Assembly (NCBI RefSeq): GCF_900963305.1
Contig: NC_042529.1
Location: 13,368,501-13,432,500 of the forward strand
Length of the DNA stretch: 64,000 nucleotides
From: Echeneis naucrates
Taxonomy: Eukaryota > Chordata > Actinopteri > Carangiformes > Echeneidae
Direction: 5' to 3'
A program made the translations under genes and the position numbers. Of this stretch, positions 13,801 through 26,442 are shown in pieces (within the stretch, counting starts at the first letter, position 1; each line of letters begins with the position of its first letter). Under the pieces are notes generated by a model. The model did not search any database and was not told where the DNA came from. It was given only the letters and a program-made list of their open reading frames with translations.

Positions 13801-16800
13801 GCTGCTGTTCCACCACAGCCTGCGGGCAGGGATATCGAGGCAGTTCAGTGAAGGTGAATCAGAAGGTGGGGGAGTGTCAGCCCAGAGGGGATACTGCTCA
13901 GCTTTTCACTTACTGAGTCAGCTGTGTGTCCCGACCTGCCCCAGCTCCGCACACAGCAAACCTTACTGCAGGTAACTAACTACACGAGCAGGAGAGAGGG
14001 AGCAGAGCGGCTGACACCGTGACTCTGATTCTGACAGAGAATCACACCGTAATTACAGTGAACGTCTCGGGATTTATGGAGCATGCAGAATTCATGTCTA
14101 ACCCCAGAGGGACCAAGTGAAGCTCTTCAACTATTCACTGAGGGCAGAACATCTGATTCTGAATATACACCATGATGATGAAAATGATGACCACTCTGAT
14201 GGAGGAAGCATTCAGCCATTCAAGAAATAACTCCTTAAACTACCTCAACTCCATAGACTCCATCAACTCTGAACTCCTTAAAACCTGAATGTTGCATAAG
14301 CAACAAAGGGAAACTGAAGATGGTATGACATGCAGAGACAGACCAACAGTTTAGGATAAATTCATAACCTGGAAATTTTTATTCAGCCAATAAAAACAAC
14401 TCTGGTCAGAACATCAAAAGACAAATTCTGTGAATTTATTTATTTAAGGATTAACTAGCATAAACGTACTGCTAACACCTGTATCTGCGCTCACCATACC
14501 TGGTGTTTACTAGCTAATTATCCGGCAAATGAATTAGCCTTTAAGCAAGATACCTTGTTGCACTAACAGGAGTATATGTTCACTATTGCTTTGAAACCTG
14601 GCCCATGCTGCTTTAGGTGGGAGTCAGGGGGCGGAGTCTGACTCTACTAAGACAGCCATGGTGGAGCAGCTAGTACTGAGCTTCCAAATGGTGCTCACAC
14701 AGCCTTTGCTTGGACCAGTGGGCTGAACTACATCCATTTTCAAATACAAAGCTTTGACAGTTATTTGATTAAACACTCATGTAACAGACCTGTAGTTGAT
14801 TGGAACAGCGTCCAGGGGGTTCAGGGGGGATCCTGATCTCATCAGGTGACATGTTCCTCACCTTCTCTGAGAACAGAGCTGCAGACAGAAAAAGAAACGT
14901 GAGCCCTTACATGTTCGTGTCAGCAGTTTTCCCTCTGAGCTCCGACTACATGTCTCTACTTGCAGGAAGAGGTTAAATGAAGGAGTTGCTGTTACACCAA
15001 GATCAACTGAATCCGAATTAACAAATGACAAATCAGAGGGAGGTGGGATCAGGGTCTGCAGCACAGATCAAACTCAATTCATCAAACATAGGGGCAATGT
15101 TTACAGAACTGTGTGTGGCAGATGGTTTTATATGACAGTGTGGTATGAGGAGTGAAAGTTCAGGACAGGGAGTGGCTGTTGTTGGGGCCTGTGAGGAGAA
15201 GGGAGGCTCCTCTCCCTCCTTTCCTTGTTTTGCTCTTGCTGCTCCACTTGTCTCTTTGTCTCTCTCTGACTAGAGGCCAGACATTCTTCAGTGTCACTCT
15301 GTATCCACAGAACTCTTTAAAATCCTTCAGCACCATCAATCTAAACCTCAAGACCTGAGCTTTGTAAGTGCACTGACATTCTGCACAGACCAGTCACAGG
15401 TAAAAACCTGACAGGACATGAGATGATGATTTTGTAGTGAGCCATCTCGATGAAAACTTCCTCACTGAACTTCCCAACATTTCTCCGCATCTATAGATGA
15501 ATAAATCCATAACTAAAGCTGGGTGTCGAACCTGACTTGTCGCATAACCAATTTTCAATCAGACTTCTATCCCGAGATTTCCATAAAAATATGGGCAAGA
15601 GTCTATGCATCATCTGATGCCATGAACTTTGTAATTGGAACTTTTTTCAAAGCGTAAAAATTCCTGCTAAAGTATTTGCCAGAAATCAATTCTTCATCTC
15701 CACCCTAAAAATCGTAGCCTGCATATGAAGTTGTTTTCTGCTCAAAAACAGTTGTAGCCGGAGGACTTACTTCCTTGCAAATATTAGTACAGATACTGCT
15801 GAAAAATTAGGCAATCTAACCTGTTGACCTGGTGTAGTTAGCCTGACGCCTCAGGGCTTAAAATGTTCAGGGATTCCAGTCTTTTGTTCAGAGTCAAATT
15901 TAATCTTGCTCTCATTTCCTTTTTTGTGCAAATCTCAATTGTTTCAATGGAAACAGCTGATGAATAAACAGTCAGCAAATCAATTTTAGTCCTAACAATG
16001 TTTCAGACATCAGAATAAGAGTTGATGCAGTACAGCTATATTATGATATACAGTAATTTACAGGCCATATCCAGCCCCAGCACAGACAGATGATCTGGAT
16101 ATTTTGATCTGGAGGATATTTTAATTACATCCACATTATAGGCATTTTCCAGAACACACACAATAATTTTACCTCCTACTAACACAGTCTATTGCAATAT
16201 TATACTGAAACACTGACAATCTTTTTAGGACGATAAGTACTTGTTTCTAAATTCATTTTATGTATTTAAACTTCTTGTGATACATCTGTCCGTGTTCACA
16301 GTTTGTTCTACTTTTGAACCTGCGTGTCCGAGCTGAGGATGCAGTGGCACGGCAGGTGTCCCAGGATCTCTGCTTTTAGTCTGCTGACCATGTGGGCTCA
16401 TAGAATCACACACATGGGATTGCCTCCCTGATCTCCCACATGTGGAGCACCTCCTCCCCCTTCAAAAGTACTCCACAGCTGGTATGGCTGTGGTTCAGCT
16501 CCCCAACCACGGGAGGGGCAGGGCGTTGCCCTCTAGACTCATCAGTAAAGCTCAGTGTTTGTGTTTGTGTGCAGACTTGCTAATTTTCGACAGAGAAAAT
16601 GAACAGGTTTCATAGGGACATGAACAAGAAGGAGGCTCAGCATAGTCAGACCCTGATATACCTCATATCTCCAAAAGGGTGTGGGAAGGGGGCTGCTGTG
16701 TGATATGGTTAAAATAAGACACATGATTAATAGACAGAACTGTTATACCCAACTTTCCTTATTGAATTTGAGCTTGAAGGTAAAGTGGATTACACTAAAC

Positions 16801-18537
16801 TGTGCCGTGAAAGCTACATTTGTCTCAAAAACTCCCCAGGGAGACGCAAATGGGCTGTCCCAGAGCCTTATGGTATAGGGAAAAACCAGGATCAGGAGGA
16901 TAATTCTAAATGCAAAATGAACGTTTTTCGATATTGAGGTCACTGTGACCTTGATGCCTGAACTTTGACCACATAAATCAAAACAGTTCATATTTGAGTC
17001 CAAGTGAATTCCCCAAATCTGTTTCTATGCTCTTGAAAATGAGACCTAAGCGTGACACCTCAGGTCCTGACCATCTTAGAGGAATGAGGAAGGAGTGGTG
17101 AGTCACAGGTGTGCAGTGGAGCCTGACACTGTCAGAAACACATGCTAATAGACAGTTGCACACTGGAGTCTTGTGGAAGCCTGTTCATCTATTGTAGACA
17201 TATTTGATCATTTGGAGCCTGTTGGAGCAACTCTAACTCAAACACTAAAATAAACTGCAGCCACCAAAGAGGAAAAGTGACTGCTGTGTTATAAAAATCT
17301 CTGCCTGAATATTCTCCTTAACAGCAGCACATGCAGGAAACATAGGGACAGAAGACAAGATTATACTCTGCCTAAGCGTTACCATCTGTCTTCCCAAAAA
17401 AACAGACAAAAAGTCACAATCTGTGGCTGGAGGACAGACAGTCCATCCCTCAGCGAGAAGACAAAGAGCTGTGTTCAGCTGCTCTGTGGCATTTACTGAC
17501 ACACAACACAGAGGGACCAGGCTCTGCTTCAGGAAGGTCAAGTGTCCAGGCTCTGAGTCAGCCCCTGTAACTACAGCTCTCTGATGGTGAGGAGGAACAG
17601 TTAGAAAGGATAGCTTGTTTCTGTGGTTGCAGGAGACCGGGCAACTGGAAGTTGTGAAAATGGAGAGAGTCACTCAGTAGCTCCTGTCTGCTCCTTTGAC
17701 TGGTGGACTGTTGGAGCACAACAGACACAACAGCGGGACTATTTCACTGCTTTAAACATAAATAACTTGTCTATAAAAGGCTAAACATGATAAAATTTTC
17801 CTCATCATATTCTACAGTAAAAGATGAATGAGGTTGAGGATGATGAGGCGTGCTGCTCAGGATCTCAGCACCTGGACCTTCAGTGTCATGAGTTCATGTT
17901 CAGACAGACCAGTGTACCCTACACCACTCCCTGTATCAGTCACTTCCTGTCTGCTCTGGCACTCACACCTGTATAGGTCAGCCATTACTCACTAACCACT
18001 GGTTAAACACTCACAGCCCATTTGTCATTCTATAACTGACCTGGATCAAATTAGTCACTTATACACAAAGCTATAGCTGAGAGCCATTTATCCTTTCCTC
18101 ATATTTCCTGTAGGTTCCAACTGTAACGCCATTGTAACCCCACTGCAGCTGGTGATGTAGAGCAGGGCCAGGGCTCCAGCTGTTTACAGTTGACTTTTTT
18201 TTTTTTTCTTCAGCACAGATTCATTTATTTTCTGTGTAGATTGGTAATTTATTAATCCCATGGGGAAATTCAATTATCCTGTAGCTCACTAAGAAATGCA
18301 GATTAGATTTTAAGTTCAGTTCACTCCCTCAGTCCTGCAATGAGATGACACGTTGCAGTAGTAGCTGCTTCTCTGTTCTGTTTCTTCACTGTGAACACGA
18401 TGGTTGTTCAAGATGTTCAAGAGTAATCTGAACAGCGATAATATGACAACATAAGACTACCCGCCTTTGTTTGGTACCTTGGTGACAGCTGGACCCAACT
18501 CACTAAATCTAGTTTAGTGCTACATGCACTTAAATGG

Positions 18538-18625
<88 letters not shown>

Positions 18626-21600
18626 TATACTTACCAACTAGCTCATTGGGGTCTTTTCTTTCTGCTTCTGAAATCTGTGAAAACAAAGCAGGGAGGGGAG
18701 ACACTGAATCTTTAATTCTCCTCTGAGGCATCGGCACCCTAATGAGGTTACTACAGGTCACAGTGAGACACAAGGGCCTAATAAATTTAATCAAGGTAGA
18801 TGTGTGAGATTGCATGATGATTAACACCTGAAGTTTTTCAAATCAATATACAACAACAGAATGTAATCTGCACCAGCGAAAAGCAATGAAGCAAAAAAAA
18901 ACAAACACTGTGTTCGGTTACAATAGGCTTATATAAAAATCCACAAGAGGTGGAGGAAGAGATGCAGGAGAAAGATGAAGACCAGGAATAGTGAAGAACA
19001 AGATGGGATGATAGTTTTGCAGACAGAGCGTGAGGTAAGTATTATCTAACAGACAAAAACACATGGAGGTGTTATTTCATGCTGCCTTCCTGGCTGGTAA
19101 GCAGATGTAAGTGGGAGCAGCATCACACTGTAAAGTGATTGTCCTGTTTCTGCCAGTCTTTAACCTCCCTCAGACTGATTTTTCTGTGGTACTGGTCATC
19201 TCTGGTCTGACCTAAATGCTTGCCTTAAACTACCACCAGTAACCGATCAGAGAAAGAAACATTAACATACTCCCAATTCACAGAGGGTGAGAACAGATGA
19301 ATTGAAATGTCATTCAGTTTAATGGAAAAATGCAGGCATAACAGCAAACTGTCACAGATTGGAAAGCAGCATGTGAGTGCAGAGAACAGAAGCAGGTAGG
19401 GAAGCCTCTAAGAAGTATTAGAAAACAGAGGCTGTTTCCAGTGAAGGCCTTGGCTCAGCAGGAGGAGGAGTCTCATACAGCCTCAGAAATATGTTGCCTG
19501 TTGTGCCAGCACTGTGGGCATAACACAGGTTCAGCACAAAGGAACAGTGCTGGTATTCACAGGAACCATGTCGTCACCTAGCAACTGCACGAGCACATCA
19601 AAGAATGGTCCTGAAACTGGTCAAATCACAAGCAGGCAGGAGGAGGGGGAGGAGTCAACTGGAATCAATCCAAGCCAAGGAAATAAATAGAAGACAGTGG
19701 CAGTTTTACACAATGACCCCATCAGGCCAGCAGTCACACTGAGGTATAACAGAGCAGCAGTACCTTCAAAGTTTTTCATTACAGATGATTTATATTTATA
19801 AAAACAACCACAAAACCAAGAGCGATGTGTCAAAACAGTCAATAAACCTGGGGTTCAGGGGTGGGAACGACTTGTTTCCATGTGAACCATGTTTTATCTG
19901 AATATGTTAGTGGCTGGTGCCATGACAACAGCTGTTAAAAACACAGGTAACAGCTATCAGGATGTGTGACGCTACAGAGATAACCTAGGGCTACAAATTA
20001 TTTTCTTCAAACGTACAGGATTTATTTGGAATACTATTAACCATCAGGACCAACAACAATTTGAGGAAAAGAGCTTTAAACAAGTCTCAGAGTGTCCTAT
20101 ATAAAACAACCTGCCTATATATCAGTGCAAAGATTATTAAAACTCATGTTTTAGGTACATGCAGATTGTTTTCTATTAGAAAATAAATAAACAGAGACTC
20201 AGAAGGTCAGGCCTTATATTCATCCAGGAAAAAAGGCTGAGAGTCTGCAGTCATGTTAATGATACTAACATGTTGAGAGTGACAATGCTATATCTAACTG
20301 CTTTTTCCATCTTGTCCCACCATGTTGGTCTACTCCTTAGGAGGACTGCTACACCAGATAACAATCAGCATCTTTTCCTCCTGGGACCCTGATCATCTAG
20401 GTCTGAGTTCACAATCACCTAAAAATGTTCACCTGTTAGTTAGTGCTGCATAATGAGTCAAGGACACCATTGTGAATAAACAACGGTCTGAGACATTGAC
20501 ACAAAGCCTTCCAGAGAATTTAATGGCACTTATCACCATTTCAACAGAACTGTATCAGAAAAACATTGAGCAACTTCTGTTCAGATAACAGATAACAACG
20601 AGGAACAATAACAAAGCTGAATGACAGGGAGAGTTTTAAAACTAAACAGTCAAAGACCAGTCCTCTACTGCTACAGACCAGAATACAGACGGACACCTGT
20701 CAATCAACACAGAGAGATAATCTCAAATACAGGCTAAATACAGCTACAGGATAGCTGAATTTTGCTCTCCAGTAACTTTATTGCTGCACGTCAATAAACA
20801 CATTCTTGCGAAATCCAGCCGATGCACAAATTTCAAATTGCCATTTTGCAAGATCCTTACATCACACAGCCTTTTTATTGCAGTGTGGTAAAATGGCACA
20901 ATGACAAGACAAACTGAGCGAATCTGACCCTCATCAAACACCTGCAGCTGTAGAACAAAGAGATGGCGCTCACAGACAGTGGGATTAATCTGAGCAGAAC
21001 CACTGACCTGGGCCTTGCCTGCATCAATGAAACCACAGCACCATCTAGTGTTCATGTGGTAACAGTTAAAAGTGCATTCACCAGTATTTTGGTTAGTCAC
21101 AGAACAATTAAGAAATTAATCAGGGTTGATCCGGTTTCATATCCAGTACATCTTACACCAGACGGCTTTTGAAATACCTCAACATCATCTGCGTCCCTTC
21201 CCTCGTCAGAATCTTCCATTTCCTATAAAACAAGAATGCAGAGCGTTAACACTGAGGGCGGGGACACCAGGAGGGGGCCGAGTAGAAGCACACACCAGAA
21301 ACAGCAGGCGGGAAAACTGTTGAGCCCTCTTCATGTTTGTCACCTCCTCTAATTAGTACTTTAAAATGATTAAAATTTGATTTTACATTCAAAATTAAGT
21401 CAGCTTTGTTCGAAGTGAGGAGAGAGGAGACAACAATACTTTGCCCTCAGGCTAATAACTGTTAAAACATGAACAGTCTATGATGAATGAGCTGTTATAA
21501 GGACATGTTCTATGAAATGTATCATGTTTTTTTGTGCTTGTGTCAAAGATGCGCAGACCGAACTCTGTGGTTACACCAACGCTGTAGATAAATGTTGTCT

Positions 21601-23278
21601 TTATCCACGTACAGTCAAAATATAAAAATATCAGGCTGCAAAACACCTCAGTTATATAATTAGCGCTTCAGTTATATAACTAACACCTCCATAAAAATGA
21701 CCACAGTGTTTGGCACAGTAAAGCAGTAGCCTACACCACCTGAACACAACAGTAGTATTCACTGCTGTACTCGACTGAACTGAGTCATGTTTTTCCTTTA
21801 TCATCTCCTATTACTTAAACATATAAATACAGTATGCAAGATGTGCAATCAACAATGAACAGAATATGTTAAATTGTAATTTTCTTTATGAATAAAAGGG
21901 ACAGTATTTGTTTAGCTGCCGTTTTTAACGCAAACACAAAACCCAGGTGTCATTTCCTGCTCTTTGTGTCTGGGCACAAGGCTGAAAGTCATAGCTATTT
22001 TCATTGTCTCATCATCTGATGATAATTTTCTTTATTAAAGTGCATACGAAACGTAAAAAAAAAAAAAATACATTTCATTTTCTGCAGTGTGCAATCACAA
22101 ACCCCAAGATATTCCCTCTGAAATTACATTACAACACACGCACAAAATCAGGATATTTCAGAGGTTATATAGTTGACAACGGGGTTGTGGTGTCCATTCA
22201 ATGGGCTAAGGTTGAACACTCAGAATCTGCTTCAATGTTAAACCAAACTCTAAAGGAGTGATTGACGAATGAATGAATGAAATAATGTTGAAGGTGTCAC
22301 TACAGTCTGTGATGAACCATTTGCTTTTCCGATGCATTTGTTATGCAGCACCCAGTTCACTTTGTTTTCCTCAAGACAGAACATCTCATTGACTTTTGGG
22401 TTATTGCTACTTAAATTACACATTTAATTTTTTTTTTAATAACAAGAAATTTTACCAAAAGGTTTCTCAAGGGAAGCAAAATTTAAATAAATTGATTAGA
22501 AGGCTGAATGCTGGGGCTTCTAGGTAATTTCTGTGACATGACAGCGATACCAACTGAAAAGTCCGTTAAAAGTCAAACCCTGGAACAGGACTTCACAGTT
22601 CAAATACTGACCGAGTTGCTCTCTCTGCTGTCTTCGTCTGCAGACTCTTTATCAGCAGCATCTTCAGTTCGGTTCAGGTCATCATCGCCGTAGCTGTAGA
22701 CCAGACCTCCCGTGTGCCCCCCTGACCACGATGAGGGGCAGAAAGAAACAGACGTAAGATAATGACCATGAGCAAACCGCAGCATTAGAAGTGTCCCACA
22801 TGGACACTAATGTCAGACAGACACCACAAAACTAGAATCATTCGAAAAATCTAGCGAGATCAGTTGACAACAAACTGTTTCACTCGATTGAAAACAAATC
22901 CCGTGTGAAACCGGTATGCAATAAATGAACCCACTACCTTCACAGCAAAACAGCCGAGTTTCGGATTTTTTTGTCCACTTGATGCCAATTTACGTGCCCT
23001 TAGATATAATGAATCTCTGCTGAAACCAATCTACACCGAACTTCCTGTTTTTAATCGACGCTTGTAATTTGTCTTGCCTACCCGTGTTAGCTAGTTACAA
23101 GCTAGCATTAACTCCAAGGTTTAGCTATAAGTGGCGTTCTTTCGCAAGTATAATGAAATGATTAAAACAGTTTATAAAATATACCCGTTTCTTCTGGTTC
23201 AGGCTCAGAGTCGGGCTCCGAATCGTCTCCATAATCTGCCAAGGAAGAGAGTAAAGCACTCTTCTTAGCGCTCGCCAT
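10857..23278 (-). CDS. sap30bp: SAP30-binding protein (HCNGP family), complete
   Basis: Nuclear protein that binds the SIN3-HDAC subunit SAP30 and is also linked to pre-mRNA splicing. Ten coding exons, transcript order: 23185-23278, 22612-22721, 21178-21222, 18635-18674, 14790-14878, 13135-13226, 12946-13058, 12799-12857, 11143-11233, 10857-11038. They sum to 915 nt, giving 304 aa against 308 in human. Layout: MASAKKSALLSSLADYGDD start, an acidic low-complexity region (residues ~15-85), then the HCNGP core with NMSPDEI.IPPEPPGRCSN, KLYERK and the near-invariant block IDELGTNYPKDMFDPHGWSE. A Thr/Ser-rich linker follows, and the C-terminal block QKRKSKWDSAIPVTLAQPT ends in GTILKKAKQ. The start codon is the ATG matching the family N terminus; the frame is open further upstream but that part is unlike the family. 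Exon 4 is only 40 bp and sits beside a long UG repeat (see findings). Confidence 0.96.
11234..12798. other. sap30bp intron 8, with A-rich tract
   Basis: Intron between the KAKKERTK exon and the IEFVTGTKKGT exon. It contains an A-rich low-complexity stretch at about 11745-11814. No coding exon is seen. Open frames on both strands near 11820-12600 have no splice or family support. Confidence 0.7.
13227..21177. other. sap30bp introns 3-5, non-coding apart from the small exons
   Basis: Three long introns (13227-14789, 14879-18634, 18675-21177) separated by exons of 89 and 40 bp. Apart from the CA repeat at 18546-18618 and a T-rich stretch near 18195 I see only unique-looking sequence. A short stretch at about 18228-18275 (ATTAATCCCATGGGGAAATTC) resembles the tail of a common fish retroposon, but it is too short to assign. 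Confidence 0.6.
18546..18618. repeat. (AC)n microsatellite, about 36 units
   Basis: A nearly uninterrupted AC run on plus, UG in the sap30bp pre-mRNA. It lies about 15 bases downstream of the 5' splice site of the 40-bp exon 4 and creates long artefactual His/Thr or Cys/Val open frames. Confidence 0.97.
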
Positions 23279-23460
23279 TGCTGCTGTAAACGCGTCGCGG
23301 AATGATAACGTCAGTGAAGGCGTACTGCGCAGGCACCGTACAAGCTGTATGTTGTCGACTAGCATCTGGTTAGCTTAGCATTCGTGAACGCGCAGCCGCC
23401 GAGCCACTGCGAGAGGTTTGATGGAGAACGCCTGCGCACAAACCCGGAAGTAATGTATCA
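23279..23460 (-). promoter_or_regulatory. sap30bp promoter / 5' UTR region with ETS and NRF1-like sites
   Basis: Immediately upstream of the sap30bp start codon. It contains CCGGAAGT (ETS consensus, 23444-23451) and two NRF1-like half sites, ACTGCGCAGGC at about 23325 and CCTGCGCA at about 23431. It is locally CpG-rich, with no TATA box seen. This fits a housekeeping promoter. Motif assignment is by eye. Confidence 0.5.
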
Positions 23461-23499
23461 ATCAGGAAATCTGTTGGCACCAGGCGAGTAGCCTACTTA

Positions 23500-24618
23500 A
23501 GACTAAGACTTAAGTAAGAACAAGTTTCTGCACACTGGACTTGTGTAAGATTCGCGTCTGATCATGAATTCAAGGGAATTCATTTATTCATTTATTGTTT
23601 GTGTATACGATCCTGTGTAGGACAGTGTTCCTGTTTTGCGTTAGTTTTCCACGATTTGAGTACAAAAAAAAAAAACTAGAAAATACATGTTCATGTTTTC
23701 ACTCCTGATCACTATAAGACGCCATGATCACATTGAAAATGATTGGCTTGCTGCTTGAGATTCAATAAATAATAAATATATTCAACGTCCAGCTTTAACA
23801 TTCAATGAAACACATAAATCCCTGAGCAAATTACATTACATTACATTACATATACATGTATTATAACCAGTTGAAAACATAGTTTGAAGCAAATTTCCAA
23901 CATTTTTAATAAGAAATTGAGACTTTATGTGACATGTAACTAACTTATTAGAAAAGTTATTTCCAAGTCTTGAAAAAAATTCTTACCTGTCTATACTGAC
24001 CAAAATATTTATTTATTCTTTAAAAACATAACAAAACAAACAAACAATGCAGTTCCATGGTTATTAATCCCTATTAATAGTCAGGATTAGTTACAGCCAG
24101 GATTGGATAGATGTGTGAGCACAGATGCACCCATCTATCACAAACCGACTTCTCAGTGAAATAATGTGTCAATCCCACAGTGACATTATCTGTCCTTTCA
24201 GCTTGTGGATCTCATTCAGCACTTATTTCTTCTTTATGTAGCATATGAAATAAAATATTTGTACAGTCACAAATAATCAGGCTTTTACTATATTACACCA
24301 ACTCTGCAGAATATCAGTTACCACAAATGCAGGTGCGACAGAAACCTGGTGTTTTTATTCAACACATTAATATCTTTGATATTTGATCTAAAACCTCATG
24401 AATAAATAACAATTATTGAAGCAATTTTGTTCACTTAAGTTTGCTCAAAGGCCATTGAGCATTTGGTATAGCTAGGCATTGTACACACACGCAGAAGACA
24501 ATGTCAACCTGTGGGCATAAGAAAGGCATAATTGTAGAGTTGGGTTTGGACAGAGAGGACAAGTGTTGCCAAGCTGCATTTTTACTCATCTTAGACAACT
24601 TTGTTTTACAGCTTCAGT
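23500..24618. other. Spacer between sap30bp promoter and smim6
   Basis: AT-rich, with a (TTACA)n short tandem repeat at about 23830-23850. No gene is seen. It holds the candidate smim6 poly(A) signal near its right end. Confidence 0.6.
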
Positions 24619-24624
24619 TTTTTA
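24618..24624 (-). terminator. Candidate polyadenylation signal of smim6
   Basis: AATAAA on the minus strand (within TTTTTTATTAATG on plus), roughly 450 bases beyond the smim6 stop. Position is approximate and there is no transcript evidence. Confidence 0.35.
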
Positions 24625-25072
24625 TTAATGTTTAAAGAGTTCAAAAACCACTTCAATAATACCAGCGGCATCCTTTTCCTGTTGAGCAGGAAGTGGTTTT
24701 GTGAAAATCCAGCAAGCATCTGACATCTGAACTGCTTTCATAAAATAAATCCATAACACTATATCATCACAGATTTTTAAAAGAATGGTTAAGTTATGTA
24801 AAGTTCATAGAGGATGGTAGTACAGCAGTAGAGTCACTGACTACAAAGCATTGTTGACTCACTGTGAAATGATCAGGTTTGATCACATTCACGTCGCCTC
24901 ACTATTTGTGGCAAAACTGTCAACAGCAAAGCCAGAACAACCATTTAGATTTAGTGTTAATTTAAACTGGAAAGTCTGAAAATGATCCAAAGGAAGAAAT
25001 TCTCAACACTGACTAGATCTGACTCCACTTAAGTCATATGTACACTGAGTGTATTAGTATATGAAGTCAGGT

Positions 25073-25528
25073 CTAGATCACTCCATCATTTGACTTTTTC
25101 TGTTTCTTCTTCCTTTTCTGCAGCTTCTTGTCTTTTGGCCCACAGCAGCATCCATACAGCAGAGCAAAGACCACCAAAGAGAGAATTCCCAGCACAAACA
25201 CTCCTATGACCACAAGACCACCCAGTGCCCATGGCTCCTGATGTAACCGATACAGGAACCAGTCCACCCAGTTCTCAAGTGAGCCTATGGGTTTCTGCTG
25301 CTCCGATATGCTGCAACGAGAGAGATAAACCAGGTCAGTGTCTGATTATGGACATTATTTTGTAGAGTTTATAGAGCCTTTTATCTGTTGAAGAAAAGCT
25401 GACTCTAAAAATACATCTGATGAGGTAACATGTTATAACCAGCCTTCTCCACATCAGAAATCTGCTGTAGTTAAAAACATTTGTCACACAAAACCCTCCT
25501 GCTCAGAAACGTACCTCTCCATGGCCAT
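25073..25528 (-). CDS. smim6: Small integral membrane protein 6 / endoregulin-like, complete
   Basis: Single-pass membrane microprotein. Two coding exons: 25515-25528 (MAMES, phase 2) and 25073-25310, 252 nt in all, 83 aa. The start is the first of two ATGs in a small exon with a GTAC donor; the second exon has a good TTGCAG acceptor. Residues ~33-58 form the membrane helix beginning PWALGGLVVIGVF, matching the human SMIM6 region PWDQGGLAVIILF in composition and position. Human SMIM6 is endoregulin, a SERCA pump inhibitor of the phospholamban/sarcolipin group. The fish protein differs after the helix: a CCC cluster then a strongly basic tail (KDKKLQKRKKKQKKSNDGVI), where human is short and acidic. 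It lies head-to-tail with smim5 as in mammals, which supports the name. SERCA regulation is inferred from the family and is not shown by this sequence. Confidence 0.8.
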
Positions 25529-26442
25529 GCTCCGCTGTCTGATCTGCGTGGCTCAGTGACTCCTAACAAAGCGAACTCCTGCTTTGATCCACTAACAGCC
25601 AACAGCTCTTTGAATACCGCCTAAACATTAGTTTACCATGATTTTGTCTCCATGTCTTCTGTCCAGGAAGCTCTATTGTGTGTTGTGTGGCCACAGTAAA
25701 GTGTAGCAACAGTTCCTGGTTAATGTTTACCCTAAATATTGATATGTGGACGCACGGATCTGGTGATTAGGTGCTGTATACACACACAGTGCTGTACTAA
25801 TGGGATTTAGATCCAAATATACAAAGACCAGAACCTCACTGTGCAAGTGCTGTCTTTAAATTCGATTGTAGAGAAAGAGAAAGTATTTATTTAAATATAT
25901 GAAAAATGTATTACATTTGCATAAGAAAAAAATATTATTCAGAACACTGCATCAATAAAAAACACTACTCTAACACTTCTCTATTACAAAATAATGACAA
26001 CACATCTATAACTGGTGTACATCCAACAATGAACAGCTCAGATTTACATTTAAAAACATTTACAGAACACTTCTTATGTGGACCACCAGGGGATGCTGTC
26101 TCTTAAAAAGTCCACCACACATTAAGAAGACTGAACATCTGGGTATTTGTCATGTTTCTGATGAATATGAACTGGACACTGGACCACAGAGTCTTTCCCT
26201 CTTCCACACTGTTGTTCTGTTGCGCTTACACACAGCATCTCTTTGTCCTGAACCATCATGAATCTTGGTGAGTTGTTCCCCTCTGCTCTTTTCCATGGCT
26301 CTTTTTCCACGCCATGGATGCATGTCTCCATCCTCCCACTGAAAATAACATGTCCCTACTGAAGTAAAGGCTTGGTGTGATGTGGATGATTACATGTAGG
26401 ATAGGGCTGTGTTTACTTGTGCAGTCTATCCCTGTCTCCTCC

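Noticed and set aside
18417-18827. Frames with long Cys-Val or Thr-His runs
   Set aside because: Products of the (AC)n microsatellite; the true coding part is the 40-bp sap30bp exon only.
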